This document shows, in pieces, positions 26,511 through 36,592 of a stretch of DNA of 64,000 bases (position 1 is its first letter; each line of letters begins with the position of its first letter). The stretch comes from Izhakiella australiensis. GTDB lineage: Bacteria; Pseudomonadota; Gammaproteobacteria; Enterobacterales; Enterobacteriaceae. The stretch spans positions 1 through 64,000 of the forward strand of contig NZ_MRUL01000004.1 in assembly GCF_002006995.1 (NCBI RefSeq), written 5' to 3'. The notes under the pieces were generated by a model, which was not told the DNA's origin, searched no databases, and saw only the letters and a program-made list of their open reading frames with translations. A program made the translations under genes and the position numbers.

Positions 26511-28853
26511 TTAGTGACAGGCTTTGTTTCCTGAACAGCCCGCGCAGCCGCCTGACGTACAGCCTGCCGCCGGGCGGCTGGTACTGATGAAGTCCACGCC
26601 CCCTTTACGCTGGCTCAGCCAGCGTAAGCCGCAGATAAACAGCGCGTTGATTCCGGTCACCAGCAGCAGCCATAATCCGCTGCTGGCAGGATGCTGACTG
26701 AAGGTCACCGTCTGATAATAAAGCGTCGCCAGCGACCAGGCCAGATTCAACCCCCATCCCATGGCAAACAGCATCCAGCGAACCCCGGACTCCCGCGTAA
26801 TCGCGCCCATCACCGACGCGCAGGGCACGTACAGCAGCACGAAAATCAGATAGCTGTAAGCAGATTGCTCGCTGCCAAACTTTTTACTCATGGTGCCAGA
26901 CGCACCGCTGTCCATGTCGCCATCCCCTTTACTGGCTTCGACCGGGTTGGCTAATACGCTGAGCGAAAAGGTGCCTTTAATCGCCTGCCAGGTCTGAACC
27001 ACCGCGTTTTTAAGCTCGCTGCTCAGGCTGAAAGCGGCGGGATCGAACGGCTGCTGCTGAATGGCTTCGGCGGTATAAAGGGTATTAAGCGTACCCACCA
27101 CCACTTCTTTAGCCATGGCGCCGGTTATCAAGCCGACCGTCGCCTGCCAGTTGTCGCTTCGCACGCCGATCGGCGCCAGCGCCGGCGTCAGCGTTTTACT
27201 GACCTCCGCCAGCGCCGAGTTATCAATCTTGCTCACCACGCTGCCGTTAAAAGCAAAGCTGCTCAGCCCGCCAATCAACATGCTGGCCAGTACAATGACT
27301 TTACCGGCACGCAGGGTAAACCCTTTCAGCCGCAGCCAGGTTTGCAGCAGCAGGCTTTTAATATGCGGTACGTGGTAAAGCGGCAGATCCATAATGAACG
27401 GCGTCGCCTCACCGCGCATCAGGGTATATTTGAGGATCAATCCCGTCGCAATCGCCGCCAGTATCCCAAGCACGTAGAGCGAAAATACAATGCTGGCACC
27501 GTGCTGACCAAAAAAGGTCGCGGCAAACACGGCAAAAATCGCCAGCCTGGCGCCGCAGGACATAAAAGGCGCCATCATAACGGTCATCTGGCGGTCGCGA
27601 GGCGCATCAAGGGTTCTGGCCCCCATAATCGCCGGCACGTTGCAGCCAAAGCCCACGATCAGCGGGACAAAGGATTTTCCCGGCAGCCCAAGCATCTGCA
27701 TCAACCGATCCATCACAAACGCCGCGCGCGCCATATAACCGGAGTCTTCCAGAAACGACAGAAACAGATACATCAGGCCAATCTGCGGCACCAGCGGCAA
27801 AACGGTATTGATGCCACCCCCAACCCCCTGCGCCAGGAAGATGCTCAGCCACGCGGGGAAATGCAGATCGGCGCCCAGCCAGCGCACCCCGTCGATAAAT
27901 ACCGCTGCGGAACTTAACTCAAACAGCGGCTGCAGCGCGCCGCCGAGGTTAATCGACAGCAAAAACATCAGGTACATTATCAGTAAAAAGATCGGTAAGC
28001 CCAGCCAGCGGTTGAGCACGATGCGGTCCAGCGCCAGGGTTAACCGGTTGAGCTGCGCCCGGCTGGCGGTGGTTACCTGCTGGCAAAGCTGGTTTATCAT
28101 CTGATAGCGCGCAGCGGCCATCAGCATACTGGCATCACTGCCGCTACTTTTTTTTACCGTAGCCAGCGCATCGGCAACCAGCGCACTCGCCTCACCCGCC
28201 TGTTTTCGGCTGACGATATCGCCATTCAGCAACTGCTGCGCCAGCCAGAGTTTATGACGATCGCTCAGCGTTTCCGGCATCGCGTGCGTCAGCGTGGCGA
28301 ACGCCTGCAGCAAGGCCGCCGGATAAGGTAATACCGGCAAAGGGGGAATGTCACAGGGGCGATCGATCTGCGCTTTAAGCAATTCAATGCCTTCGCCTCG
28401 GGTACTGACCAGCGGGATCACCGGGCAGCCAAGGGATGCGGCCAGCGCGGTGGTATCAATTTCAATCTGCTGGCTTTGCGCCATGTCCAGCATATTCAGC
28501 GCCACAATGCAGGGTACGCCAAGGGCCAGCAGCTCAAAGGTCAAGCCAAGGCTGCGCTCAAGGCAGGAGGCATCGACAACGTTAATAATCAGATCGGCAT
28601 CGCCGCTCAGCAGATACTGGCAGGCGATCTGCTCATCCAGCGAGCCGTGGTGCGACAGCGTGGTTAACGAGAGCGTGCCGGGCAGATCCACCAGGGTCAC
28701 ATCCGCAGCAGCGGTGGTGAAATGGCCCTGTTTACGTTCAACGGTGACGCCCGCCCAGTTGCCGACTCGCTGACGCGCGCCGGTGAGTTGATTAAATAAG
28801 GTGGTTTTCCCCGCATTGGGGTTGCCGATCAGTGCAATAGTGACGTTGTTCAT
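26511..28853 (-). CDS. feoB: Ferrous iron transporter, GTPase permease
   Basis: FeoB takes up Fe(II) across the inner membrane under anoxic conditions. The 780-residue protein starts with a G domain: P-loop [16 protein letters not shown] (residues 10-25), G3 DLPGT and G4 NMLD. Two Gate domains with Cys-containing helices follow ([30 protein letters not shown]-type segment). The end is cysteine-rich ([16 protein letters not shown]), as in other gammaproteobacterial FeoB proteins. It overlaps feoA by 4 bp (ATGA). No feoC follows: the next gene is convergent narL. Confidence 0.96.
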   Translation of the reverse strand: MNNVTIALIGNPNAGKTTLFNQLTGARQRVGNWAGVTVERKQGHFTTAAADVTLVDLPGTLSLTTLSHHGSLDEQIACQYLLSGDADLIINVVDASCLERSLGLTFELLALGVPCIVALNMLDMAQSQQIEIDTTALAASLGCPVIPLVSTRGEGIELLKAQIDRPCDIPPLPVLPYPAALLQAFATLTHAMPETLSDRHKLWLAQQLLNGDIVSRKQAGEASALVADALATVKKSSGSDASMLMAAARYQMINQLCQQVTTASRAQLNRLTLALDRIVLNRWLGLPIFLLIMYLMFLLSINLGGALQPLFELSSAAVFIDGVRWLGADLHFPAWLSIFLAQGVGGGINTVLPLVPQIGLMYLFLSFLEDSGYMARAAFVMDRLMQMLGLPGKSFVPLIVGFGCNVPAIMGARTLDAPRDRQMTVMMAPFMSCGARLAIFAVFAATFFGQHGASIVFSLYVLGILAAIATGLILKYTLMRGEATPFIMDLPLYHVPHIKSLLLQTWLRLKGFTLRAGKVIVLASMLIGGLSSFAFNGSVVSKIDNSALAEVSKTLTPALAPIGVRSDNWQATVGLITGAMAKEVVVGTLNTLYTAEAIQQQPFDPAAFSLSSELKNAVVQTWQAIKGTFSLSVLANPVEASKGDGDMDSGASGTMSKKFGSEQSAYSYLIFVLLYVPCASVMGAITRESGVRWMLFAMGWGLNLAWSLATLYYQTVTFSQHPASSGLWLLLVTGINALFICGLRWLSQRKGGVDFISTSRPAAGCTSGGCAGCSGNKACH

Positions 28854-29077
28854 AGGGTTACTTCCCGTAACTCAAGATGAATCATGTCTTTCTTACGCAG
28901 CATCAGGCTGCTGCGACAGGTGCGGATTTCCACGGGGTCGCCTAGCGGCGCGATGCGGACGATTTCAAAATTGCTGCCAGGCAACAAACCAAATGACAGT
29001 AGCTTTTGCCGCCATGCTGGCGATATCTCCGGCGAGAAACCAACAATCGAAAAGACCTGTCTGGGATGAAAGTGCAT
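28850..29077 (-). CDS. feoA: Ferrous iron transport protein A
   Basis: FeoA is a small cytoplasmic SH3-like protein needed for FeoB activity. The 75-residue sequence is typical in length and content ([32 protein letters not shown]-type core). It is the first gene of feoAB. Upstream are a Fur box at 29124-29142 and an abutting FNR box at 29141-29154, consistent with iron repression and anaerobic activation. Confidence 0.95.
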   Translation of the reverse strand: MHFHPRQVFSIVGFSPEISPAWRQKLLSFGLLPGSNFEIVRIAPLGDPVEIRTCRSSLMLRKKDMIHLELREVTL

Positions 29078-29123
29078 TATCTTGTCCTGAACGTGATAGG
29101 AAATCAGGCAAAAGAGTAGTTAT

Positions 29124-29142
29124 GATAATAATTCTCATTATT
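29124..29142. promoter_or_regulatory. Fur box upstream of feoAB
   Basis: GATAATAATTCTCATTATT matches the 19-bp Fur consensus at about 15 positions. It lies 47-65 bp upstream of feoA, where bound Fur-Fe would cover the promoter. Confidence 0.75.
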
Positions 29143-29154
29143 GATTTTAATCAA
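29141..29154. promoter_or_regulatory. FNR box upstream of feoAB
   Basis: TTGATTTTAATCAA is a perfect TTGAT-N4-ATCAA site. It overlaps the last two bases of the Fur box and is centred 70 bp upstream of feoA. FNR activation of feo is established in E. coli. Confidence 0.85.
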
Positions 29155-29343
29155 AGCCAGGCGATTTGCTGGCGGATTTAGCACGACTAAAGCTAAATTT
29201 GCTATTCTTTTCATTGGCTAATGAAGACTATTTTTGAGCCTTTATTTCCGCGTTTGAATAACGGAAAAAATCTGTAAGTATCTGGTATTCTGCAACACAT
29301 TCTGTTTTCGCCTGATGGCATCTAATTAAAAGGTCTTTTTTGC

Positions 29344-30912
29344 GTGGCTAATACATTTTTACGCAGCGGAAATCTGGACTCGGTACTGGCGCTGGGAGAA
29401 AACGGACAGCCTGTCTGGCACTCCGCGCTGCAAATACGTGAAACCCTGCGCCTGCGCCAACAGCAGGCGCTGGCCGATTTGTTTGCCATCCCTCAGCCCA
29501 ATGAAGCGGGCAACCGGCTCGACTGGTATGCGCCCTTCAGCGGAAAAGTGATTGCCTGGAACAGCGCCAGCGAGAGCGTTCGCGCCCAGGCACTCGGCAA
29601 GCTTGAGCAGAGCGAAACGGCACTACGTGAGATGAGTAATGCCGCGCTGGCTGCTGGCAAGCCGGGGCAGAAGCTCTTTGGCGCCCTGCTGTCAAAGGCG
29701 CTGCAGTTTCCCGATCAGAACTGCGTGTTTCTGGTGGGCGGCAAGCCGGTGATCGCCTTCTGGGGCTTCAACGCCTTAAATAAAAAATCGGCTGAAGGTC
29801 TCGACCTGCTACGCAGCAGCGCCCGTGACGCCCCTCCGGCTTCGCTGGCTAAGGAACCTGCGCCGCAGGCCGCTCCTGCCGTTACGGCAAAAAGCTTTAC
29901 GGCGCCGACGGCGCCGCTGCTCGAGACCGCGCCGCAGAATGAGCCTGTCGCTCAGCCACAAACGCCAGCTTCAGCGCCAGTTTCAGCGCCGACGCCTGCG
30001 CCGGTCGTTGCGCCGCCGCCGGCGGCTGATATTCCCGCCGATGACGAACCCGCCGCGGTTTATCAGCGTCCGATGCCGACAAAACCTGCCGCCGCCATAG
30101 TGACACCGTCACAACCCGCTTCCCAGCCGCAGCCGCCCTTCGCCGCGCCATCCGTTGCCAAAGCCACCCCGGGCGCCAGCTTGCGCCGCTATGGCTGGGT
30201 ATTACCGGGCGTGGCGCTGGTCGCCCTGCTCGGCTTCCAGCTGCGCGGCTGCATGTCGACCGAGAAAGCCACGCCCACAGCCAGCCAGGCTCCCGCGCCC
30301 GTCGCGCCGAAAACTGAGGCGCCAAAACCTCAGCCGCCGCAGCCTGCAACCAGCGACGTCGCCGCGCAGCCCCCCGCGGCGCAAACAACGCCGCCGTTGC
30401 CGCTTAACGCCGCCAGCGTAGCGCAAGGAAGTCAGCCAGCACCAGCAGCAAACCCGCCGGCGACCAGCACACCAACAGAGCCAGCGCCCGGCGAGCAGCA
30501 GCCACCCGCCACGCCGGTTCCGGTCGCAAAAGACGACCTGGTATTACCGGAAAACGCCGTACGCCTCGGCTCGACCAGGTTTCTTAACGGCAGCTGGCGC
30601 GCGATCCTGGATATCAAAACGCCGATTACCGGCAAACCGCCGAGCCTGCGTTATCAGTTAACCAACGGTAAGGGCATTGCCAGACTGCTACAGGGCGATG
30701 GAACCAGCTGTCGGGTTGAGGTATTTGCCGGTCTGATGAAATCCGGCAATCTGGTGATCAACTCCCGCACCAAAGCAAAATGCAGCGATGGCGCTCGCTA
30801 TGCGATACCGGAGTTAACCTGTACTCAGGGCGCCACGGGACCGGCACAGTGCAGCGCACGCTATGATGAAAATACCGCCTACCCAATTACTATGAAGCGC
30901 GAAGGGAAATAA
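29344..30912 (+). CDS. srfA: SrfA-family protein, membrane anchored
   Basis: First gene of a three-gene srfABC cluster, named in Salmonella for SsrB-regulated factors. The 522-residue protein has a folded N-terminal domain (about 1-160) and a Pro/Ala-rich linker (163-275). One transmembrane helix follows (RYGWVLPGVALVALLGFQL, about 282-300), then a second Pro-rich linker (310-395) and a C-terminal domain with four cysteines (SCRVEVFAG, AKCSDGA, LTCTQGA, AQCSARY). The topology suggests a cytoplasmic N-terminus, an envelope-spanning linker and a periplasmic disulfide domain. The start is GTG 29344, with AAAAGG about 11 bp upstream. The biochemical role is not established. Confidence 0.85.
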   Translation: MANTFLRSGNLDSVLALGENGQPVWHSALQIRETLRLRQQQALADLFAIPQPNEAGNRLDWYAPFSGKVIAWNSASESVRAQALGKLEQSETALREMSNAALAAGKPGQKLFGALLSKALQFPDQNCVFLVGGKPVIAFWGFNALNKKSAEGLDLLRSSARDAPPASLAKEPAPQAAPAVTAKSFTAPTAPLLETAPQNEPVAQPQTPASAPVSAPTPAPVVAPPPAADIPADDEPAAVYQRPMPTKPAAAIVTPSQPASQPQPPFAAPSVAKATPGASLRRYGWVLPGVALVALLGFQLRGCMSTEKATPTASQAPAPVAPKTEAPKPQPPQPATSDVAAQPPAAQTTPPLPLNAASVAQGSQPAPAANPPATSTPTEPAPGEQQPPATPVPVAKDDLVLPENAVRLGSTRFLNGSWRAILDIKTPITGKPPSLRYQLTNGKGIARLLQGDGTSCRVEVFAGLMKSGNLVINSRTKAKCSDGARYAIPELTCTQGATGPAQCSARYDENTAYPITMKREGK

Positions 30913-30915
30913 TTG

Positions 30916-33903
30916 ATGCTCGCCACTCTCAGCGATTATAAAGCTAACCTGACGCTAATCCAGGACAGCGGGATCCAGTTTCTCGACTTTGGCCTGCTGC
31001 CCGGCCGGGCCCTCGACCCGGAAGGCAAATTTGTGCGTAAAACCACTAACGGCCCGCTGCTGCGTCTGCAACATAATCCGGATAACGGCCGCTATCTGCT
31101 GCCGCAGTCGGACACCCAGGCCGCCGAGATGGTTAAACCGGAATACAGCTACCCGCTGCAGCAGTCTTTGCAACTGCTAAACGGCGTATGGCTGCCGATG
31201 CCCTGGCTGCGCTTCAATCCGCCGCGTACTTTTGTCGGCGGGCCGGATAACTGGGCGCGCATGATGCTGGTCGCCCTCGACGAACCGGATGCCAGCGGCT
31301 ATACCCACCGGCTTTGCCTGGCATTTGACACCCGGGTTTATCCTCAGGGCCACGAATATGAAGGGCTGGCGCTGAGCGAAAGCGATGTCACCAACGGTAC
31401 AGCCTTTGCCCTCGCCTGGCGCAGCGACGAGCTGATTGATTTTCTCGACCATACTTGGGTCGATGGCTGGCTGCGCGAAGTCTTCAGTGAGCAGGCGGAC
31501 ACCAGAGAGAGCCGTGCGGTTGTTAACGTCAATGCCGCCCTGCGCGAATTTGAATATCAGGCCCACTACCTTAATTTACTGCATCTTATCGGCAACGAGC
31601 TGAGGCTGCCGGAGATAAGAATCAACGCGGCGTCATTGCAGGAACCGGCAGTTGATGTCGATTTGATCCTCGACGTCGGCAACTCGCACACCTGCGGCAT
31701 CATGGTCGAGGACCATCCTGAAGATCATCAGGGACTGAAGCATAGTTACGAGCTGCATTTGCGTAATCTTAGTGAACCGGCCCAGGAATACAATGAGCTG
31801 TTTGAAAGCCGGGTGGAGTTCTGCGAAGCCAGCTTTGGTAAAGCCAACTTTTCACTGGAGAGCGGACGCGAAGGCGCCTTTCTCTGGCCTTCAATGGTGC
31901 GCGTAGGACGGGAAGCGAGCCACATGGCGCTACAGCGTCTCGGCACCGATGGCACGACCGGCATTTCCAGCCCCCGACGCTATCTGTGGGATGAAGACCC
32001 CTGGGTTTCCGGCTGGCGCTTCAGCCAGAAAAACGGCGTAAGCGGCCAGGAACCGCTGGCGATCGCCGCCCCGTTCACCTGGCTGATTGATGATGAAGGA
32101 CAGCCGCTGTTCCGCCAGCCGCCAGAAGAGCGCCTGCCGGTATTTAATCCAACCTACAGCCGCAGCGCCATTATGAGCCAGATGCTCAGCGAGTTGCTCA
32201 GTCAGGCGCTGATGCAAATGAACAGTGTGGCCCAGCGCTATCGCATGCTGCGCAGCGGCGCTCCCCGCCAGCTGCGCCATATTATTTTGACGCTGCCGTC
32301 GGCCATGCCCAAGCCGGAGCGTGAAATTTTCCGTCGCCGCATGCAAGAGGCCATCGGCCTGGTGTGGAAAGCGCTCGGCTGGCATCCACAGGACGCGTCA
32401 TTTAGCAGCGCAGCGGACCTGGCCCTTAGTCGGGTGCCGGTGCCGGATGTGCAGATGGAGTGGGATGAAGCCACCTGCGGGCAGATGGTGTATCTCTATA
32501 ATGAAACCCAGGTTAATTTCGGCGGCCGCGCCGAGGCGTTTTTCGCCAGCATGGCGCGCCCCGATCGCCAGCGTGAGGCGGATGAACCGCTGGGTAAAAC
32601 CCTGCGTATCGCCATGATCGACATTGGCGGCGGGACGACCGACCTGGCGATTACCCAGTACCGGCTGGACGACGGCCAGGGGAATAATGTAAAAATCATG
32701 CCGCGCCTGCTGTTTCGCGAAGGCTTTAAAATGGCTGGCGATGATATCCTGCTCGATGTTATTCAGCTCTACGTGCTGCCCTGTCTGCAGCACGCCTTTA
32801 AACAAGCCGGCATGATCAACCCGGAAGCGGTGATGACCCGCCTGTTCGGCTCAGAAGGCCGGCTTGATGGCCACTCAACGCTGCGCCAGCAGGTGACGCT
32901 GCAAATTTTTATTCCGCTGGGCCAGGCGATCCTCGAAGCTTATGAACGTTACGATCCGCTTGACCTCACCGCTGAAGTTGATGCGCCATTTGGTGAGCTG
33001 TTGCAGCAGCAGCCCACGTCCAGACTGCACGATTACATCAACCGGGAAATCCAGCGCGAACTGCCCCCCGACGCGGCAGCCTTCGATATTCTGCAGGTGC
33101 CGCTGATTATGCGACTTAGCAAGCTTCACGCCGAGTTTGTTTCCCCGCGAATGAACATCACCCAAAGCCTGCGCGCGATGGCGGAAGTGGTGGCGGTTTA
33201 CGACTGCGATATATTACTGCTGACCGGGCGCCCGTCGCGCTTTCCCGGCATTCAGGCGTTGTTCCGCCATCTGCAGCCGCTACCGGTGAGTCGCATCCTG
33301 TCGCTGGACGGCTATCACACCAGCGACTGGTATCCCTTTAATAAAGACGGGCGTATTGAAAATCCAAAATCAACGGCGGCGGTAGGCGCGATGCTCTGCC
33401 TGCTATCACTTGACCTGCGCCTGGGTAACTTCTGGTTTAAGGCGGGCGACTTTCAGCCCTATTCGACCATTCGCTATCTCGGCATGCTGGATGAAAATCA
33501 GGTCATGACCGATGACAATCTTTGGTATAGCGATATCGACCTTGATGACGCGAAGTACGCCCTTGATGCGAAAGCGCGCTTTCAGGTGCGTGGCAACCTG
33601 TGCCTTGGCTTCCGCCAGCTGGATAATGACCGCTGGCCCGCATCGCCGCTGTACACGCTGACCATCGGCGACCCGCTACTGGCGCGCAAAATCGCCGGTG
33701 ACAGTGAGCTGCGCGTACGCCTGGCCGTGAGTAAAACCCCGCAGGAATTCGGACCGGAGCGCTTTGAAATTGCCGATGCGCTGCTGGAGGATGGCACCCG
33801 GGTGCCGCTGGAGCACCTGCGACTGCGGCTCAATACGCTGACCGCCAGCAGCACGGGCATTGCCCATTACTGGATTGACAGCGGGAGCGTCTACAAAAAA
33901 TGA
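30916..33903 (+). CDS. srfB: SrfB-family virulence factor, actin/Hsp70-fold ATPase-like
   Basis: The 995-residue protein belongs to the SrfB family. ATG 30916 is chosen over TTG 30913; AAGGGAAATAA precedes it. Three blocks look like the nucleotide-binding motifs of the actin/Hsp70/sugar-kinase superfamily: DLILDVGNSHTCGIM near residue 253, IAMIDIGGGTTDLAITQY near 570, and ILLLTGRPSRFPGIQALF near 768. This suggests an ATP-driven switch or polymer. It starts 4 bp after srfA and overlaps srfC by 4 bp (ATGA), so the three proteins are likely made together. Reports link SrfABC to cytotoxicity in insect- and animal-associated bacteria; a direct role here is inference. Confidence 0.88.
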   Translation: MLATLSDYKANLTLIQDSGIQFLDFGLLPGRALDPEGKFVRKTTNGPLLRLQHNPDNGRYLLPQSDTQAAEMVKPEYSYPLQQSLQLLNGVWLPMPWLRFNPPRTFVGGPDNWARMMLVALDEPDASGYTHRLCLAFDTRVYPQGHEYEGLALSESDVTNGTAFALAWRSDELIDFLDHTWVDGWLREVFSEQADTRESRAVVNVNAALREFEYQAHYLNLLHLIGNELRLPEIRINAASLQEPAVDVDLILDVGNSHTCGIMVEDHPEDHQGLKHSYELHLRNLSEPAQEYNELFESRVEFCEASFGKANFSLESGREGAFLWPSMVRVGREASHMALQRLGTDGTTGISSPRRYLWDEDPWVSGWRFSQKNGVSGQEPLAIAAPFTWLIDDEGQPLFRQPPEERLPVFNPTYSRSAIMSQMLSELLSQALMQMNSVAQRYRMLRSGAPRQLRHIILTLPSAMPKPEREIFRRRMQEAIGLVWKALGWHPQDASFSSAADLALSRVPVPDVQMEWDEATCGQMVYLYNETQVNFGGRAEAFFASMARPDRQREADEPLGKTLRIAMIDIGGGTTDLAITQYRLDDGQGNNVKIMPRLLFREGFKMAGDDILLDVIQLYVLPCLQHAFKQAGMINPEAVMTRLFGSEGRLDGHSTLRQQVTLQIFIPLGQAILEAYERYDPLDLTAEVDAPFGELLQQQPTSRLHDYINREIQRELPPDAAAFDILQVPLIMRLSKLHAEFVSPRMNITQSLRAMAEVVAVYDCDILLLTGRPSRFPGIQALFRHLQPLPVSRILSLDGYHTSDWYPFNKDGRIENPKSTAAVGAMLCLLSLDLRLGNFWFKAGDFQPYSTIRYLGMLDENQVMTDDNLWYSDIDLDDAKYALDAKARFQVRGNLCLGFRQLDNDRWPASPLYTLTIGDPLLARKIAGDSELRVRLAVSKTPQEFGPERFEIADALLEDGTRVPLEHLRLRLNTLTASSTGIAHYWIDSGSVYKK

Positions 33904-36287
33904 AACCCGTAACCAGCAAACAACTTGCGACCCAGCTGGGGCGCAAACTCGACCAGGCCGCCTCGGCGCTGGATGATGCGCTGACCTGGGTCAGCAGCCA
34001 GCGTGAACAGGCGCCGCGTCTTGAAATGGAAGCCGATCGGCTGACGGTTAAGCTACGCCGCCTGAATAATCAGGCCAGGCGCTATGCCAACGCCAGCCAG
34101 CAGGAGTGCGCTATCGGTTTTTTCGGTCTGGCGCAAACCGGAAAAGAGTATCTGGCCGGCTCACTGCTGAGCGGCGATAACGGCCGGCTGGCGATCGACC
34201 TCGGCGGCCACCCCCTTGATTACGCCCAGCAGCTCAATCCCTGGCAGCAAAGCGCAACCCTGGCGCAGCGCTTTACGCGCCAGCCGCTGCGCGGCGACGC
34301 TCAGTGGCCGGTTCAGCTTACCCTGCTGAGTGAAACCGAGATCGCCAGCATGCTGGCCACGGTCTGGCATCAGCGTTTACATCAGCCGCAGCCGGCCGAC
34401 GAGCAGCTTCTGGCTGAACGAATGAAAAACCTGCTGCTGTACCGGCAAAGCGAAGCGGTTGCGGGCATTACGCCGGACGATATGGTTGCCCTGTGGGATC
34501 GCTACAATCGCGTTGCCCGTCCGGGGCAAAAGGCACTGAACAGCCATTTCTGGCCGCTGGCAATGGATCTTGCTCCGCTGTTAGGCGTAGACGATCGCGC
34601 GCGGCTGTTTTCCCTGCTGTGGGATGAAGATCGCGAGCTGACGGCGCTCTACCGGCAGCTGGCACACGTACTGCACCATCTCGGCAGCGCACGCCATGTC
34701 GCCGCGCCCCTTGGTACCATTGATGACGCAACCTACAGTTTGCTCAACACCAGCGCGTTACAGGATTTTAATACGCCGGCGGACATCACCCTGCAGGTGT
34801 GCCCGCGCCATCAGGGGCGGCTACTTAAACCGGTTACGCTGTCACTTTCAGAGCTGGCGCTCATTGGTCGTGAAATCGTATTTTCGCTTTACGCCGCCCC
34901 GCGCGAGGCACTGTTTGAACAGGTCGACGTGCTGGACCTTCCCGCCCCCGGCGCGCGTGATGACAGCAACAGCCAGGCGAATCCTCTGGCGCTGGAAGTT
35001 ATTCAGGCTAAACGCGGACTGCTGCTCAGCCTTGCCAGTGAAGAGCAACAAATCCACTGGCTGCTGGTGTGTACGGCCAGCGCAGCGCGCAACGATACGC
35101 GCACCCCGGGAGAACTGCTGGATTTTTGGGTCCGGCAGACTCAAGGAGAAGATAGTGAGGAGCGCGGTCGGCGCAAGCCGGGCCTGATCTGGGCGCTAAC
35201 CCCTTACGATCACCGCGTCACTACCGGCGAGAATTTCGATGCCGCCGTGCAGCGTTTCGTCGGCCAGCCAGGCGACAGCTGGGGCACCATGCTGATGATG
35301 GATGATAAAGGCGTGCTGCGCATGGCGACCTGGCTGACTAACGAGGTAAAACGGGAAACCAAGCTGGCGCGGCTGAGCGAACAGTATCAGGAGCTGCGCC
35401 GGGAGCTACATGATAACCTGCTCGGCCCCTGGCTGCAGCAGGACAGCGCGGCAGATCCGTCGGTAAAGCAGCGCATTGCCGAATCGCTGCTGAAAGCGCT
35501 ACAGGTACGCACCGGCGTCCATGGCGAGCTGCTGGAACGCTTGCTGCCCGAGCGCGATACGTTACGACATTTATTTATGCAGCAGTATCAGGGAAATGAA
35601 AGCGGTCATCATGAGCTTTATGCCCTGCCGAATGACGACCCATTCAGCATTGGCGTCACTATCGATTTGCTCAGCGACCAGCCCGCAGCTTTTGATGCTG
35701 ATGATGGTCATGAAGCGGTAGAAAGTGAAAGCGCCGCCTTTGCCCATCAGGTGTATCGCTACTGGATTAATCAGCTACGGCAGGTTCCCGATAACGCCTC
35801 GCTAAAAGAACTGCTGGGCGTCACCAAGCCTACTCTGGAGATGCTGACCGAAGAGCTGATCACCGGCAGCATCCGGCTGGAAATTGAAAGTGCGCTGCTG
35901 TCAGCGCTCAGCGATGCGTCGCTCGGCGGATTACCTGCCGAGCAGATTGCCGAGCGTCAGGTTTCGCGGGCGCTCAGCGTGCTGGGAGATTACATCGCCT
36001 GGCTGGGATTCCAGTCACTGCCCGATGAGCAGAAGCCTGACAGTCGCATTCATCGCGGCCAGAAAATTTTTGCCCGCCCCGACGCCAGCAACGCAACGCT
36101 CGGCCCCGGTCAGCGCCTGACGCGGCTGTCAGCCCGGCCGCTGAATACCGCAGCCTATTATATTTACGACTGGCTGGTGGCGCTGAACACGCTGATCGTG
36201 CAAAACGCGGGCTACTCGGCATCGCAAAATATTAGCAGCGCAGCGCGTCAGATGCTGACGTTAATCGCCGCCAGGGTGATCGCCTGA
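33900..36287 (+). CDS. srfC: SrfC-family putative virulence protein, P-loop-like
   Basis: A 795-residue protein of the SrfC family, overlapping srfB. It begins with a charged, probably coiled-coil helix (residues 10-70). A degenerate Walker A motif, GLAQTGKE, follows at 76-83; Glu replaces the usual Ser/Thr after the Lys. An aspartate strand, VDVLDLPAPGARDD, near 343-356 resembles a G3/Walker B region. The long helical C-terminal half suggests a dynamin-like or other P-loop NTPase architecture, although the unusual Walker A casts doubt on normal nucleotide hydrolysis. A terminator-like hairpin lies 44 bp after the stop. Confidence 0.85.
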   Translation: MKPVTSKQLATQLGRKLDQAASALDDALTWVSSQREQAPRLEMEADRLTVKLRRLNNQARRYANASQQECAIGFFGLAQTGKEYLAGSLLSGDNGRLAIDLGGHPLDYAQQLNPWQQSATLAQRFTRQPLRGDAQWPVQLTLLSETEIASMLATVWHQRLHQPQPADEQLLAERMKNLLLYRQSEAVAGITPDDMVALWDRYNRVARPGQKALNSHFWPLAMDLAPLLGVDDRARLFSLLWDEDRELTALYRQLAHVLHHLGSARHVAAPLGTIDDATYSLLNTSALQDFNTPADITLQVCPRHQGRLLKPVTLSLSELALIGREIVFSLYAAPREALFEQVDVLDLPAPGARDDSNSQANPLALEVIQAKRGLLLSLASEEQQIHWLLVCTASAARNDTRTPGELLDFWVRQTQGEDSEERGRRKPGLIWALTPYDHRVTTGENFDAAVQRFVGQPGDSWGTMLMMDDKGVLRMATWLTNEVKRETKLARLSEQYQELRRELHDNLLGPWLQQDSAADPSVKQRIAESLLKALQVRTGVHGELLERLLPERDTLRHLFMQQYQGNESGHHELYALPNDDPFSIGVTIDLLSDQPAAFDADDGHEAVESESAAFAHQVYRYWINQLRQVPDNASLKELLGVTKPTLEMLTEELITGSIRLEIESALLSALSDASLGGLPAEQIAERQVSRALSVLGDYIAWLGFQSLPDEQKPDSRIHRGQKIFARPDASNATLGPGQRLTRLSARPLNTAAYYIYDWLVALNTLIVQNAGYSASQNISSAARQMLTLIAARVIA

Positions 36288-36319
36288 GGTCTGGCTGAGA
36301 ACAAATTAAAGTGACGCCG

Positions 36320-36592
36320 TCACTCAATTAGCAGCCGGAATGCGCCGGCTGTTTCTTTTTCAGCGTCCCTTAACACATCGATCAGCGCATTGAACTGCTG
36401 TGGGTCGGCGTGCTGCTGAAGGTGGCGCAGCGTTAAATGCAGCGGCAGCGCAATCTCTGCGGTAATGGCATCCCATAAGGCATCAAGATTAGCGCCGAAG
36501 CCACCATCCAGCGCCAGCAGCGCAGCAAACTGGCGATAAAAGTCCGCCATGCCGGCAATATGACGAAAGTCGAGACTCAGATGCTGTATCAT
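36320..36592 (-). CDS. Barstar-family ribonuclease inhibitor
   Basis: A 90-residue cytoplasmic barstar-type protein. It has the family pattern of a first strand (HLSLDFRHI), a helix (ADFYRQFAALLAL), then GGFGANLDALWDAITAEIA, which contains the conserved Asp residues that plug the barnase active site, and a C-terminal FRLLIE strand. Its ATG overlaps the stop of the ribonuclease gene at 36589, so inhibitor and enzyme are translationally coupled. It protects the producing cell from the adjacent enzyme. Confidence 0.88.
   Translation of the reverse strand: MIQHLSLDFRHIAGMADFYRQFAALLALDGGFGANLDALWDAITAEIALPLHLTLRHLQQHADPQQFNALIDVLRDAEKETAGAFRLLIE
36332..36360 (+). terminator. Terminator of the srfABC transcript inside the barstar gene
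   Basis: CAGCCGG pairs with CCGGCTG around a six-base loop, followed on the plus strand by TTTCTTTTT. It sits 44 bp past srfC but within the 3' coding end of the convergent barstar gene. Confidence 0.65.

Noticed and set aside
29182-29343. FliA-type (sigma-28) promoter for srfABC
   Set aside because: A TAAAG word exists but no GCCGATAA-like element at the required distance, so I could not support it.
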